In this document: in pieces, positions 17,565 through 27,799 of the stretch | Numbering within the stretch: the stretch's first letter is position 1 | Layout: the number at the start of each line of letters is the position of its first letter | Assembly: GCA_900315105.1 (NCBI GenBank) | Contig: OMXX01000001.1 | Location: 62,001-126,000 of the forward strand | Direction of reading: 5' to 3' | Length of the DNA stretch: 64,000 bases | From: an uncultured Prevotellaceae bacterium | Lineage (GTDB): Bacteria > Bacteroidota > Bacteroidia > Bacteroidales > Bacteroidaceae | The notes under the pieces: generated by a model | What the model was told of the DNA's origin: nothing | Databases searched by the model: none | What the model saw: only the letters and a program-made list of their open reading frames with translations | Position numbers and translations under genes: made by a program

Positions 17565-19523
17565 ATGAAAGAACAATTATATAAGTGGGGACGTACTTGG
17601 ATTACAATAGCTTTGTCAGGGTTTTCCTGCTTGGCTTTGTCTGCTCAATCGACCGATGGCCCGAAAGGATTGTACAAGCTCAATGAAATCGTACAACAGG
17701 ATGGCAAGCACGTCGAGGCGGATTTCAAGCAGTATAAGTACTGCCTTGACAACAATTCCCTTACCATGAGTTTTTATTCCCCGAAATTGGGCATCCATTC
17801 TTTTGATTTTGTTGTTTCCAATTCTGATGGTAGCCCCTTGACCTATACGGGCGACTTGTCGAAAACGGAGAATAAGGGAATCCAAGCTTTTGCCACCTCC
17901 GACAGCACCTTCACCTTGCGTTGGTTCAATGACCGGAATGGTTTAGATTCGCGTTTGTTCCCTTTACATACTAATATCGATGAACTCTACGAGAAGGTAG
18001 ATTCCGCCGATGTTATGCAAAAGGCTATGAACCTGTTACAGATGAGGTTAGGTGCCAAGACGCACCCATTGCAAGGCGTATGGAAACTGCGTGGTGTGCA
18101 AACAAAGGGTTCTGCTACGTCGCAATACTGGGTTATGGCTGGTCGAGGTGAGCAATATACAATATTTGGCAGCAATAGTGCTGCCATCGTTGTGGCCAAT
18201 CCTAATTTCCCTCGCGCACAGATGCAATGTGTCTATACGGCATGTAACTATTTGAACGACAAAACGATTGATTGCGATGGAAAGGCCATGATTATTCATT
18301 GGTTCGACGACGAAACAATCTCTGTCACGCGCATCGGAGATGATGGTCGTCCTTTCGTCACCGTTTGGGATCGTTGCGGATTACCCCAGAATATACAACA
18401 GGTGTTCGGCACCGATGTGCCTCGGATGAAGAAAGATGTTTCGCGTTTCATGCTTCAAGGCTTTATGGAGAAATACGGTCAGCAGCCGGACTCTATACAA
18501 AAGGCCTTCGAGACATTCGACTTTGCCATCGATGCAACAGAACGGAACAATGCCATCTTTCCTGTATTGATGCGCAATGGTTATGCTGATGAATACAACG
18601 CAATGAAAGATTCGTTGTTCGCACGTATGATGCGGGCTGAAATATCAGCGGATGAGGCAGTTAGTCGTTATATCTATTGGTTCTATAAGGATTTCGACCG
18701 CCATACCAGTTGTAGTGCGTCATTCTTCCGTAAGTTGCAATCGGAAACCTTGGTCGATTATAGCAAACATATAGCTAAATATGCTCCTGAACCTGTGGGC
18801 TGCAAGGTCAATGCCGATACGTATCTGCTTCGTCTGCCTTCTTGTAACGGTGTGGTACCTACTTGGGAATGGTTGAACAAAAAAGCCGATGAGTTCAAGC
18901 AATCGAGCTGTAAATACCTGATTCTTGACTTGCGCGGCAATGGTGGAGGTAGCGACCATTATAGTGAGTTGTTTACTAAATTTTTTGGTTCGACTGGTTT
19001 GAAACGAGAGGAACGTTCTTATATTCGAAACAGTTTTGAGAATCGGAAGGTATTGAAGATGTGGTGTGACGAGATGGATAATGTGGATCATATTAAATCG
19101 GTCTATGCGGAAGCTCTTAGAGCCGATGAGGGTAGTCTCATAACATGGTCCCATTTGGAAGCTGGAACAGATGTGTATGAACCATTGGTGCGCAAGGGTG
19201 CCATTATCGTCGATAATATGAGTGCCAGTGCAGGGGAATCGCCTGTCGGTTTTGTGCATAGTCATAATGGTTGCCGTGCCAAGGTCTATGGTAAGGAGCG
19301 AACGATGGGTTGTGAACAGTCGGGCAACTGTATCCCTATCCGCTTGCCCAACAGCAATATTGTATTGAATTGTCCGATGACTGTCCCAGATACTTTCGAG
19401 GTGGCTTGTAAAGATCGTAATCCTGGTCATAAACCCGACGTTATCATTCCATTGCCCTACCCGGAGCAACTCACGGACAATATCGACTCTTGGGTGTTGT
19501 GGGTAGCGAAGAAGATGAGGTAA
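17565..19523 (+). CDS. S41 (C-terminal processing peptidase-like) protein
   Basis: A 652-aa protein with signal-like N-terminus (ITIALSGFSCLALSAQ). The first half is a repeated lipocalin-like region (GVWKLRGVQ, GPKGLYKLNEI). The C-terminal S41 domain has YLILDLRGNGGGSDH and the serine-containing IVDNMSASAGESPVGF near residue 555, with KVYGKERTMG. Likely periplasmic. A yigZ-like fragment immediately follows, suggesting the gene was inserted next to or within a yigZ copy. Confidence 0.85.
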   Translation: MKEQLYKWGRTWITIALSGFSCLALSAQSTDGPKGLYKLNEIVQQDGKHVEADFKQYKYCLDNNSLTMSFYSPKLGIHSFDFVVSNSDGSPLTYTGDLSKTENKGIQAFATSDSTFTLRWFNDRNGLDSRLFPLHTNIDELYEKVDSADVMQKAMNLLQMRLGAKTHPLQGVWKLRGVQTKGSATSQYWVMAGRGEQYTIFGSNSAAIVVANPNFPRAQMQCVYTACNYLNDKTIDCDGKAMIIHWFDDETISVTRIGDDGRPFVTVWDRCGLPQNIQQVFGTDVPRMKKDVSRFMLQGFMEKYGQQPDSIQKAFETFDFAIDATERNNAIFPVLMRNGYADEYNAMKDSLFARMMRAEISADEAVSRYIYWFYKDFDRHTSCSASFFRKLQSETLVDYSKHIAKYAPEPVGCKVNADTYLLRLPSCNGVVPTWEWLNKKADEFKQSSCKYLILDLRGNGGGSDHYSELFTKFFGSTGLKREERSYIRNSFENRKVLKMWCDEMDNVDHIKSVYAEALRADEGSLITWSHLEAGTDVYEPLVRKGAIIVDNMSASAGESPVGFVHSHNGCRAKVYGKERTMGCEQSGNCIPIRLPNSNIVLNCPMTVPDTFEVACKDRNPGHKPDVIIPLPYPEQLTDNIDSWVLWVAKKMR

Positions 19524-19524
19524 A

Positions 19525-19580
19525 AGACATTCATCCTCGTATCGTCTCGCAGAATTTTAATAATACCAACTCCATAAAAT
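19525..19580 (+). pseudogene. Fragment of a yigZ-like 3' end
   Basis: This stretch reads KDIHPRIVSQNFNNTNSIK, matching KDLQPRIVSQNFDNTCSIT of the intact yigZ (17,401-17,457) at about 47 of 58 bases, then stops. It is a decayed or foreign partial copy separated from yigZ by the S41 gene. Confidence 0.75.
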
Positions 19581-19729
19581 AGAGAAAAAGCTATGAAATA
19601 AGTAATTAATGGGGAGAAAGTGATTTCTCCCTATTTTTTTGTACATAATATAAAAGAGCCTGACATTGCCGATTGTCTTAAAAAAATATAAAATTTCATC
19701 TATTTTTATAAAAATTTTATATTATTTTG

Positions 19730-19737
19730 TATTTTTG
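19730..19737 (+). promoter_or_regulatory. -7 box TATTTTTG
   Basis: TAnnTTTG match 47 bases before the thioredoxin-fold gene, in a very AT-rich stretch. Confidence 0.6.
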
Positions 19738-19783
19738 CACTCTGTGAGTTATGAAAGTTTAATTATTAAAGAAATTATAGAAG

Positions 19784-20299
19784 ATGAAGAGAGTTCTCAT
19801 GTTTTTTTTCGCTTGTGTTTTGACAGTCCAAAGTTCATGGGCACAACAAGCGCAACTTTTTAGTCCGATGAAAGACTTTACGCTTTATGACCGAAAAGGC
19901 AATGAGCATAAGGTTTCTGAGTTTAAAGGGAAATATATAGTATTGATGTTTACCTCACAAGACTGTGAGCCTTGTAAAGAGGCGAAGTCTATCCTTGATG
20001 GATTCTACAATCGTAATAAAGACAAGGCGGAAGTTATTGCGATTTCAGCAGATGATAAGGATAGTTGGTTGAAAGAGGAGTCTAATGTGAGTTTTCATGA
20101 ATGGAATGACTATAATTCTGCACATGACATAGGAGAAGAATACTATGGATTGAATTTATGTCCTCTCTTTGTGATTATTCATCCGAATGGTAATATTATT
20201 CATATTTCCAAAGCTCGTTTAGGAGGTTTCTTCAGGGATTTGAACGATAATGTTCCTGATGCAGAAATCGAGAATATACTTAAAGGTCATAAGAAGTAA
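19784..20299 (+). CDS. Thioredoxin-fold (TlpA/AhpC-TSA-like) exported protein
   Basis: A 171-aa protein with signal peptide ending SSWAQ. The CxxC redox motif is Cys61-Glu-Pro-Cys64 in MFTSQDCEPCKEAKSIL, and the cis-Pro segment is LNLCPLFVIIHPNG. Probably a periplasmic thiol-disulfide reductase. It is a single gene with its own promoter. Confidence 0.88.
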   Translation: MKRVLMFFFACVLTVQSSWAQQAQLFSPMKDFTLYDRKGNEHKVSEFKGKYIVLMFTSQDCEPCKEAKSILDGFYNRNKDKAEVIAISADDKDSWLKEESNVSFHEWNDYNSAHDIGEEYYGLNLCPLFVIIHPNGNIIHISKARLGGFFRDLNDNVPDAEIENILKGHKK

Positions 20300-20421
20300 C
20301 AGGTCCGTTTCAGGTCCGTTATAAATCCGTTGTAAGTCCCATTTCTTACAAGAGGAGTTTGGCTTTAAAATTAATACCTACCTTCCTAAATCTCTTTCAA
20401 GGGGATTTAAGAGGGTAGGTG
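20300..20421. repeat. Inverted ACGGAC-type repeat plus CTAAATCT palindrome
   Basis: AGGTCCGTTTCAGGTCCGTT matches, inverted, the repeats at 9,631 and 25,485. It is followed by CTACCTTCCTAAATCTCTTT paired with AAGAGGGTAGG, a copy of the palindrome around yigZ. Confidence 0.65.
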
Positions 20422-20438
20422 TTGTGCTTTATAAATGC

Positions 20439-20864
20439 TTACTTCCTCTTGAACTGCATAGTAGAAGGCAGCTTTACCCATTTGCGGTTTCGGGCAATCT
20501 TGATAGTAGAACCGGCATTCTGCTTGAGGGTATAGACGCTATCCTTGGGATTATAGGATAGGGTAGCGGTGAGATCCTCAGAACCATAGTCGTTGATGAT
20601 TTCGAGGTTGGCGGTATGCTTCTTCTCGTTCATCTCGGCAGAAGTGATGATCCAACAGCGGGAATCGTCGTCACTACGCAGAAAACCGCCGATTTCACCG
20701 AATATCTCCTGCCCGGGAATCTTTATGTCGTTGTCGTAGAGATTTATACGCATATACACCTTGTACTCCTTGTTGTAGATGTAAGCCTTGAAAGGAGCGT
20801 CACTCTGTGAATAGGCTGAAAAACACATAAGTGAGAGTAATATGGAGAGAATCGTACTTTTCAT
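20439..20864 (-). CDS. Secreted protein of unknown function
   Basis: A 141-aa protein with signal peptide MKSTILSILLSLMCFSAYS. The rest is beta-rich (YKVYMRINLYDNDIKIPGQEIFGEIGGF) and ends in a basic tail QFKRK. No family recognised. Confidence 0.75.
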   Translation of the reverse strand: MKSTILSILLSLMCFSAYSQSDAPFKAYIYNKEYKVYMRINLYDNDIKIPGQEIFGEIGGFLRSDDDSRCWIITSAEMNEKKHTANLEIINDYGSEDLTATLSYNPKDSVYTLKQNAGSTIKIARNRKWVKLPSTMQFKRK

Positions 20865-20980
20865 TGTTTTTTTTCTTGAATTGTCTTATCTGCTTGCAAA
20901 GGTACACAATATAAATCAATTTTTCTGACTTTTTTGATTAAAAAGTTAATGATAATGATTTTTTTTCGATTTTTTTACAT

Positions 20981-20988
20981 TATCTTTG
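20981..20988 (+). promoter_or_regulatory. -7 box TATCTTTG of the glycogen genes
   Basis: Perfect TAnnTTTG element about 90 bases upstream of the glycogen synthase start. Confidence 0.7.
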
Positions 20989-21077
20989 CAAATAGTTTAA
21001 ACTTAGTTATAGATATAATATATCTAACTATTTGAGAGTTATAGTATAGAGTATACTCGATTGGTATTAATTTAATT

Positions 21078-22724
21078 ATGGATTCAATGGTTACACCAGA
21101 CTATATATTCGAAAGCAGCTGGGAAGTCTGTAATAAAGTTGGAGGAATCTACGCAGTACTTTCTACAAGGGCAAAGACTCTGCAGGATGCAATGCCTGAT
21201 AGAATCATATTCATCGGTCCTGACTGCTGGAATGAGAAGGGTAGTCCATATTTTGTAGAGGATAACAGTTTGCTTGCCGATTGGCGCAAGTATGCAGCAG
21301 AGAGAGGTATAAATGTAAAGATTGGCCGTTGGGACATACCAGGCAAACCAATATCGATTCTTGTTGATTTCAAGCCTTTCTATGCAGAAAAGGACCGCAT
21401 CTATGGCCTTTGTTGGGAGGATTTCCAAGTTGATTCACTTCATGGATATGGTGACTATGACGAGGCAAGCATGTTCTCATACGCTGCAGCTAAGGTCGTG
21501 GAGAATTTCTATCTTTTCTTTAAACTCGAAACAAAGAACGTAATCTACCACGGTAATGAGTGGATGACCGGTATGGGACTCCTGTACATCAAGAAGCATT
21601 GTCCGAAGATAGGTACAATCTTCACCACCCATGCTACTTCTATAGGCCGTTCCATCGCAGGCAATAACAAGCCTCTGTATGATTATCTCTGGGCATATAA
21701 CGGAGATCAGATGGCAGAGGAACTCAATATGCAGTCAAAGCATTCCATCGAGAAGCAGACGGCAATGAATGTGGATTGCTTCACAACCGTTAGCGAGATT
21801 ACCGCTCAGGAATGTAAGGAACTTATAGGCAGGCCTGTTGACGTGGTTCTGCCTAACGGTTTTGAGAATGACTTCGTACCAAAGGGCGCTACCTTTACCA
21901 AGAAGCGCAAGGAGGCGCGAAATATTTTGCTCCGTCTTGCTAACTGCCTGACTGGCTGTCAGTTTGATGATGATACTTTAATTATTGGTACAAGTGGCAG
22001 ATATGAGTTCCGTAATAAAGGTATTGATGTGTTTGTAGAGGCTATGAACCGCCTTAACCGTGACTCGCGCTTAGGCAAGAATGTGGTTGCCTTCGTTCAG
22101 GTTCCTGCATGGGTTGGCGATGCGCGTGAGGATCTGAAGGAACGCTATAATAGCGGAAAGACATTCGATACAGCGCTTGAGGTTCCGATGGTTTCGCATT
22201 GGCTTCACAACATGGATCAGGACAATGTGCTCAGCATGATGAAGTACAACGATATGTGGAACCGTAAGGAGGACAAGGTGAAGCTCATCTTCCTGCCTTG
22301 CTATCTCACGGGCAATGACGGAATCATCAACAAGCCTTACTACGACCTCATCATCGGTATTGACCTCAGCATCTATCCTTCATACTACGAGCCATGGGGC
22401 TACACTCCGCTTGAGTCTGTTGCCTTCAAGGTGCCATGTATCACAACCGATCTTGCAGGCTTCGGTCTCTGGGCTAACTCTGTGAAGGGTGCATATAGCG
22501 AGATAGAGGATGGTGTTAAGACAATCCACCGTACTGACTACAACTACTCAGAGGTGGCAGATGTCATAAAGGATACTGTATCCAAGTTCAGCAATATGTC
22601 TGAATCTCAGGTCAAGAAGGCTCGCTCAAATGCCGACAAGCTTTCGAAGAAGGCTCTTTGGAGCGAGTTCATAAAGTACTACTGGAAGGCGTATGATTTT
22701 GCGCTTAGCAAGAAAAAACAGTAA
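21078..22724 (+). CDS. Glycogen synthase, GT3 type
   Basis: A 548-aa glycosyltransferase of the GT3 (eukaryotic-like) family, adding glucose from a nucleotide sugar to glycogen. Seen: FESSWEVCNKVGGIYAVLSTRA, the YHGNEWMTGMGLLYIKKH and FTTHATSIGRSIAGN motifs, NGFENDF, and the C-terminal catalytic YPSYYEPWGYTPLES. It lies 53 bases before the phosphorylase gene, giving a synthesis/degradation pair for storage glucan. Confidence 0.95.
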   Translation: MDSMVTPDYIFESSWEVCNKVGGIYAVLSTRAKTLQDAMPDRIIFIGPDCWNEKGSPYFVEDNSLLADWRKYAAERGINVKIGRWDIPGKPISILVDFKPFYAEKDRIYGLCWEDFQVDSLHGYGDYDEASMFSYAAAKVVENFYLFFKLETKNVIYHGNEWMTGMGLLYIKKHCPKIGTIFTTHATSIGRSIAGNNKPLYDYLWAYNGDQMAEELNMQSKHSIEKQTAMNVDCFTTVSEITAQECKELIGRPVDVVLPNGFENDFVPKGATFTKKRKEARNILLRLANCLTGCQFDDDTLIIGTSGRYEFRNKGIDVFVEAMNRLNRDSRLGKNVVAFVQVPAWVGDAREDLKERYNSGKTFDTALEVPMVSHWLHNMDQDNVLSMMKYNDMWNRKEDKVKLIFLPCYLTGNDGIINKPYYDLIIGIDLSIYPSYYEPWGYTPLESVAFKVPCITTDLAGFGLWANSVKGAYSEIEDGVKTIHRTDYNYSEVADVIKDTVSKFSNMSESQVKKARSNADKLSKKALWSEFIKYYWKAYDFALSKKKQ

Positions 22725-22777
22725 ATAGTAAATAGTCAAATAGTAAATATATTACATAATCTAATAAATATACAGTT

Positions 22778-25339
22778 ATGAAAATCAAAGCAGATTATGC
22801 AAACTCTCCTGTATGGAAAGAGTTTAATGTGAAATCAACCCTCCCGGAAGAGTTACAATGCCTCGATGAGCTTGCTCACAATATGTGGTGGGTATGGAAC
22901 TATGATGCACGTGAAATGTGGCGTAGCCTTGATGAGGATCTCTACGAACAGGTTGCGCACAACCCTGTAATGCTTCTTGACCGTCTCTCTTACGAGCGTA
23001 AGGAGGAAATCGTGAAGGACAAGGCTATCATGAAGAACGTAAAGGAGGTTTATAATCACTTCCGCTCTTACATGGACGTAAAACCAAACGAGAACCGTCC
23101 TTCTGTGGCATACTTCTCTATGGAGTTCGGTATCCACAACTCTCTGAAGATCTACTCTGGCGGTCTCGGTATGCTTGCCGGTGACTATATCAAGGAGGCT
23201 TCAGACTCTAACGTTGACATGTGCGGTATCGGTTTCCTGTACCGTTTCGGATACTTCAAGCAGACCCTCTCAATGGATGGTCAGCAGATTGCAAACTATG
23301 ATGCTCAGAACTTCACCTCTCTGCCAATCACACGTACTCTCGATGAGAACGGCAATCAGGTAGTTGTTGATGTTCCTTATATGAACTATATGGTTCATGC
23401 CCTCGTATGGCAGGCTAACGTAGGTCGTGTGAAGCTCTATCTGCTCGATACTGACAACGATATGAACTCTGACTATGACCGTCCTATCACTCACGCCCTC
23501 TATGGTGGTGACTGGGAGAACCGTCTGAAGCAGGAAATCCTTCTCGGTATCGGTGGTATCCTCACTCTGAAGAAGCTCGGTATCACAAAGCAGGTATATC
23601 ATTGCAACGAGGGACACGCAGCTCTCTGCAACCTCCAGCGTCTTGTTGACTATATCAAGGAAGGCCTCACATTCCAGCAGGCTCTCGAAGTTGTTCGCGC
23701 TTCTTCTCTCTATACGGTTCATACTCCTGTACCTGCAGGTCACGACTACTTCGACAAGGAACTTTTTGGAAAGTACATGGGTGGCTATCCTCAGATGCTC
23801 GGTATCTCTTGGGAGGAGTTCATCGGTATGGGACGTACAAACCCAGACGACGACAATGAGCGTTTCTGTATGTCAACATTCGCTTGTAACACCTGTCAGG
23901 AGGTTAACGGTGTGTCTAAGCTCCACGGCTGGGTTTCACAGAAGATGTTCGCTCCAATCTGGAACGGATACTTCCCAGAAGAGACTCATGTGGGATATGT
24001 AACCAATGGCGTTCACTTCCCTTCATGGTGCGCTACAGAGTGGCGTAAGGTTTATGACAAGTACCTCAAGAAGGGCTTCTATAACGACCAGTCAAACGAA
24101 TCTCTCTGGCATGGCATCTATGACTGTCCTGATGCTGAGATCTGGGAGACACGTATGGCTCTGAAGGAAAAGCTCGTGAAGTACATCCGTGAGAAGTTCG
24201 CAGAGAACTGGCTAAAGAACCAGGGTGATCCTACACGTGTATTGTCACTTCTCGACCGTATCAACTCCAACGCCCTGATGATTGGCTTCTGCCGTCGTTT
24301 CGCTACTTACAAGCGTGCTCATCTTCTCTTCACCGACCTTGAGCGTCTTGCTAAGATTGTGAACAACCCTGAGCGTCCGGTTCTGTTCTTCTTCTCAGGT
24401 AAGGCTCACCCTGCTGATGGTGCAGGTCAGGGACTTATCAAGCGTATCTACGAAATCAGCCAGCGTCCTGAGTTCCTCGGTAAGATCATCTTCCTTGAGG
24501 ACTATGACTTCCAGCTTGCCCGCCGTCTCGTTTCAGGTGTTGATATCTGGATGAACACTCCTACACGTCCTCTTGAGGCTTCTGGTACATCAGGCGAGAA
24601 GGCAGAGATGAACGGTGTTGTAAACCTCTCAGTACTCGACGGATGGTGGGTTGAAGGCTATCGTCCAGGTGCAGGTTGGGCTCTCAAGCAGGAGCGCACC
24701 TACGAGAACATGGCTTACCAGGATCAGCTCGATGCCGCTACTATCTACGGTATGCTCGAGAACGAGATCACTCCTATGTACTACAACAAGAACGAGCAGG
24801 GCTACTCTGAGGAATGGATCAAGGTCATCAAGAACTCAATCGCTACAATCGCTCCTCACTATACTATGAAGCGTCAGCTCGACGACTACTACGCTAAGTT
24901 CTACATCAAGCTCGCTGAGCGTTCTGCAATGATCAATGCCAATGGCTATCAAGAGGCAAAGGAGATAGCTCAGTGGAAGGAGACTGTAGCAGAGCGTTGG
25001 GACAGCATTAAGGTTGTGGCATCTGATACATCTGTTATTGCTAATGGTGCAGAGACTGGTAAGTCTTACAAGATTCAGTATGTCATCGATGAGCAGGGAC
25101 TCACAGATGCTGTAGGCCTTGAGCTCGTCATGCTGAAGAATGATCAGGACGCTTCCGATCGTCGTGTTATGAATGTTGTTCCTTTCGAGCTTGTAAAGGT
25201 GGAGGGCAACCTCTACACATTCGAGTGCAGCTTTGAGGTTAATCATGCCGGTAGTTTCAAGACCGCTGTCCGTATGTTCCCGAAGAATAACAAGCTGCCA
25301 CATCGTCAGGACTTCTGCTACGTTAAGTGGCTTGACTAA
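22778..25339 (+). CDS. glgP: Alpha-glucan phosphorylase (GT35)
   Basis: An 853-aa PLP enzyme releasing glucose-1-phosphate from glycogen. It has the N-terminal DUF3417 segment ([16 protein letters not shown]), [30 protein letters not shown], and the PLP-lysine region [19 protein letters not shown] with DGWWVEGY. Length and domains are those of bacterial DUF3417-type phosphorylases. It forms an operon with the glycogen synthase. Confidence 0.96.
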   Translation: MKIKADYANSPVWKEFNVKSTLPEELQCLDELAHNMWWVWNYDAREMWRSLDEDLYEQVAHNPVMLLDRLSYERKEEIVKDKAIMKNVKEVYNHFRSYMDVKPNENRPSVAYFSMEFGIHNSLKIYSGGLGMLAGDYIKEASDSNVDMCGIGFLYRFGYFKQTLSMDGQQIANYDAQNFTSLPITRTLDENGNQVVVDVPYMNYMVHALVWQANVGRVKLYLLDTDNDMNSDYDRPITHALYGGDWENRLKQEILLGIGGILTLKKLGITKQVYHCNEGHAALCNLQRLVDYIKEGLTFQQALEVVRASSLYTVHTPVPAGHDYFDKELFGKYMGGYPQMLGISWEEFIGMGRTNPDDDNERFCMSTFACNTCQEVNGVSKLHGWVSQKMFAPIWNGYFPEETHVGYVTNGVHFPSWCATEWRKVYDKYLKKGFYNDQSNESLWHGIYDCPDAEIWETRMALKEKLVKYIREKFAENWLKNQGDPTRVLSLLDRINSNALMIGFCRRFATYKRAHLLFTDLERLAKIVNNPERPVLFFFSGKAHPADGAGQGLIKRIYEISQRPEFLGKIIFLEDYDFQLARRLVSGVDIWMNTPTRPLEASGTSGEKAEMNGVVNLSVLDGWWVEGYRPGAGWALKQERTYENMAYQDQLDAATIYGMLENEITPMYYNKNEQGYSEEWIKVIKNSIATIAPHYTMKRQLDDYYAKFYIKLAERSAMINANGYQEAKEIAQWKETVAERWDSIKVVASDTSVIANGAETGKSYKIQYVIDEQGLTDAVGLELVMLKNDQDASDRRVMNVVPFELVKVEGNLYTFECSFEVNHAGSFKTAVRMFPKNNKLPHRQDFCYVKWLD

Positions 25340-25804
25340 TCGATTTAGTTTTATAATCTCTTCAATAATCATGGCTCGTTGCTTCCTTTGTGGAGTGGCG
25401 AGCCTTTTGTTTGTTAGGGTGTGTATGTTTTTAGTTAAAATTTAACTTTTAACCTTTTCATTCCCCTATGTATCTCCGATATAGGGAGCGGACTTGCAAC
25501 GGATTTACAACGGTTTTGGTTCGGAGGAAGAGCGAAGGAGAAGCGGATCTGAATCGTATTTAGGGCTTCGTTATGCTAAATGTTTAATATTTGGTTCTAT
25601 AATTAAAGGTGATATTGCGCTGTAATCTATTGATATATAGGCATTTGCTATGTTTAGTGTCTTGTACTGATGATGAAACTTAGTTGTTTTTTTGATGATT
25701 AGATTTGGAGATATCAGATATTATTGTTACTTTTGCATTTGGATTATTAAACATATAACATTGTCTATTAAAATTCAACAATAAATTAAAAGTTTAAAAC
25801 CAAA
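25340..25804. other. Intergenic region with ACGGACTTG repeat
   Basis: No gene is seen. GATATAGGGAGCGGACTTGC at about 25,478-25,497, followed by AACGGATTTACAACGG, repeats the motif found at 9,631. A -7 box TACTTTTG lies at 25,728-25,735 for the LRR gene downstream. Confidence 0.6.
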
Positions 25805-27574
25805 ATGAAAAAACTATTACTTGTTTTATTAACCGTGTTCTCATTCAATGCGATTCATGCAGAGATTGCATGGGAACTGTCAAGTGACGGTACTTTGACC
25901 ATATCAGGAACAGATATGCCAAACTATTCCGAAACTAATCCTGTTCCATGGCAGAGTTCAAATGTAAGAGAAATTGTGATTGAAGACGGAGTGACTAATA
26001 TTGGAGATCAGGCTTTCCGTAATTGTATGAGTGTCACTTCCGTATCAATCCCTAAGTCTGTTACGAGTATAGGAATGATGGCATTCAATTGGTGTGGAAT
26101 GACTATGATAGAGATTCCTAGTTCTGTAACTGAAATTAAAGAAGGTGCTTTCTCTTGTTGCACCAACTTGACCTCAATAACAATCCCTAAGTCTGTAAAA
26201 AGTATTGGAGAATTGGCTTTTGATTGTTGTCATTCTCTTAGTTCTATAGTTGTAGAAGAAGAAAACCCTAAATATGATAGTAGGAATAATTGTAATGCTA
26301 TCATAGAGACAAATTCCAATACCTTGATTCAAGGTTGTAAGAATACTGTTATTCCAAACAATGTGACAAGTATTGGAAACTATGCTTTTGATGGCTATTC
26401 TGACATTAAATCAATTGATATCCCAAAATCTGTGACGAGTATTGGGAAAAAGGCATTTGAGAACACAGGTTTGACTTCGTTAACGCTCCCTAAATCTGTG
26501 ACGAGTTTGGGAGAGGATGCTTTCTTAGGTTGTAACTACCTAAACTCTATCGTTGTTGAAGAAGGGAATACCATATATGATAGTAGAAATAAGTGTAATG
26601 CTATTATAGAAACCAAATCAAACACTTTGATTTGGGGATGTAAGAATACTGTTATTCCTGATGATGTGACATGTATTGGAAATAGTGCCTTTTATGGCAG
26701 CTCTGACCTTACTGCAATCACTATCCCTAATTCTGTAACAAGCATTGAGGATAAAGCTTTCATGTATTGTTCAGGTCTCACATCTATTACTATTTCTAAA
26801 AGCGTAACTAATATTGGGGATCGTGTATTCTGTGGATGTGGTAATCTTGCATCAATAATTGTAGAAGAAGGAAATACTAAATATGACAGTAGGAATAATT
26901 GTAATGCTATCATAGAGACAAATACGAATACGCTGATTCAAGGTTGTAAGAATACTGTTATTCCAAACAATGTGACAAGTATTGGAAACTATGCTTTTTA
27001 TTGTTGTTCGGGCATAACCTCTATTAATATACCTAACTCTGTAACGAGTATAGGAGATCGTGCATTCTATTTATGTGATAAACTTACCTCTGTTGTAATT
27101 CCAAACTCTGTAACAAGCATAGGAGAAGAGGCGTTCTATTATTGCAATGCTTTTGAATCTATTGTTTTGCCTGAATCTGTAAAGAGTGTAGGAAAGAAGG
27201 CTTTTCGTACTTGCAATAACCTGACTAATCTAACGATCTCTAATTCAGAGATGAGTATAGCAGATGATGCTTTCGAGGAGTGCTGGATGTTGCTTAATGT
27301 CACTATTCTTTCGAAAAATCCACCTGCATTTACAAATGTTACTTTTCCGTCATACACCACATTCCATGTGCCTGCTGGTAGCAAGGCTGCATATGAGACT
27401 GCTGAATTCTGGAAGAACTTCAATATCGTAGAGGATGCGACTACAGGTATAGATGCTGTGGAAAGTCCTGCAATGATTTCCGATGATAAGATATTCTCAA
27501 TATCTGGTCAGCGATTGGATAAGGCTGCGAAGGGCTTGAATATCATCAATGGAAAGAAAGTATTGGTGAAATAG
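25805..27574 (+). CDS. BspA-like leucine-rich repeat (LRR_5) surface protein
   Basis: A 589-aa secreted protein: signal peptide ending NAIHAE, an opening WELSSDGTLTISGTDMPNY, then about 15 LRR_5 repeats of the form VTSIGxxAFxxCxxLTSITIPxS. Three nearly identical insertions (YDSRNNCNAIIETNSNTLIQ) interrupt the repeats, evidence of internal duplication. The C-terminus SISGQRLDKAAKGLNIINGK is shared with the next gene and is a Bacteroidales-type tail. BspA-like proteins bind host surfaces or other bacteria; the partner is unknown. Confidence 0.92.
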   Translation: MKKLLLVLLTVFSFNAIHAEIAWELSSDGTLTISGTDMPNYSETNPVPWQSSNVREIVIEDGVTNIGDQAFRNCMSVTSVSIPKSVTSIGMMAFNWCGMTMIEIPSSVTEIKEGAFSCCTNLTSITIPKSVKSIGELAFDCCHSLSSIVVEEENPKYDSRNNCNAIIETNSNTLIQGCKNTVIPNNVTSIGNYAFDGYSDIKSIDIPKSVTSIGKKAFENTGLTSLTLPKSVTSLGEDAFLGCNYLNSIVVEEGNTIYDSRNKCNAIIETKSNTLIWGCKNTVIPDDVTCIGNSAFYGSSDLTAITIPNSVTSIEDKAFMYCSGLTSITISKSVTNIGDRVFCGCGNLASIIVEEGNTKYDSRNNCNAIIETNTNTLIQGCKNTVIPNNVTSIGNYAFYCCSGITSINIPNSVTSIGDRAFYLCDKLTSVVIPNSVTSIGEEAFYYCNAFESIVLPESVKSVGKKAFRTCNNLTNLTISNSEMSIADDAFEECWMLLNVTILSKNPPAFTNVTFPSYTTFHVPAGSKAAYETAEFWKNFNIVEDATTGIDAVESPAMISDDKIFSISGQRLDKAAKGLNIINGKKVLVK

Positions 27575-27594
27575 AAAATTAATTTGTATTATAT

Positions 27595-27628
27595 TGAGGG
27601 CATCTTATTGTGAGATGCCCTTTTTTCG
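27595..27628 (+). terminator. Terminator after first LRR gene
   Basis: GGGCATCT pairs with AGATGCCC and is followed by TTTTTTC. Confidence 0.9.
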
Positions 27629-27732
27629 TTTGATGATAATTAATTGTTACTTATTAATAAGTTGATTGTTACTTTGTTTGTTTGATATGCTTAAAAAAAC
27701 GTAATAAGTTATTGTATTAAGGAATTTATTTG

Positions 27733-27740
27733 TAATTTTG
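27733..27740 (+). promoter_or_regulatory. -7 box TAATTTTG
   Basis: TAnnTTTG match 60 bases before the second LRR gene. Confidence 0.65.
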
Positions 27741-27799
27741 CACGCCGAAAAGAATTGTAAATTAATAACATAAACCTTTTAAAATTCAGAAAATCAGAA

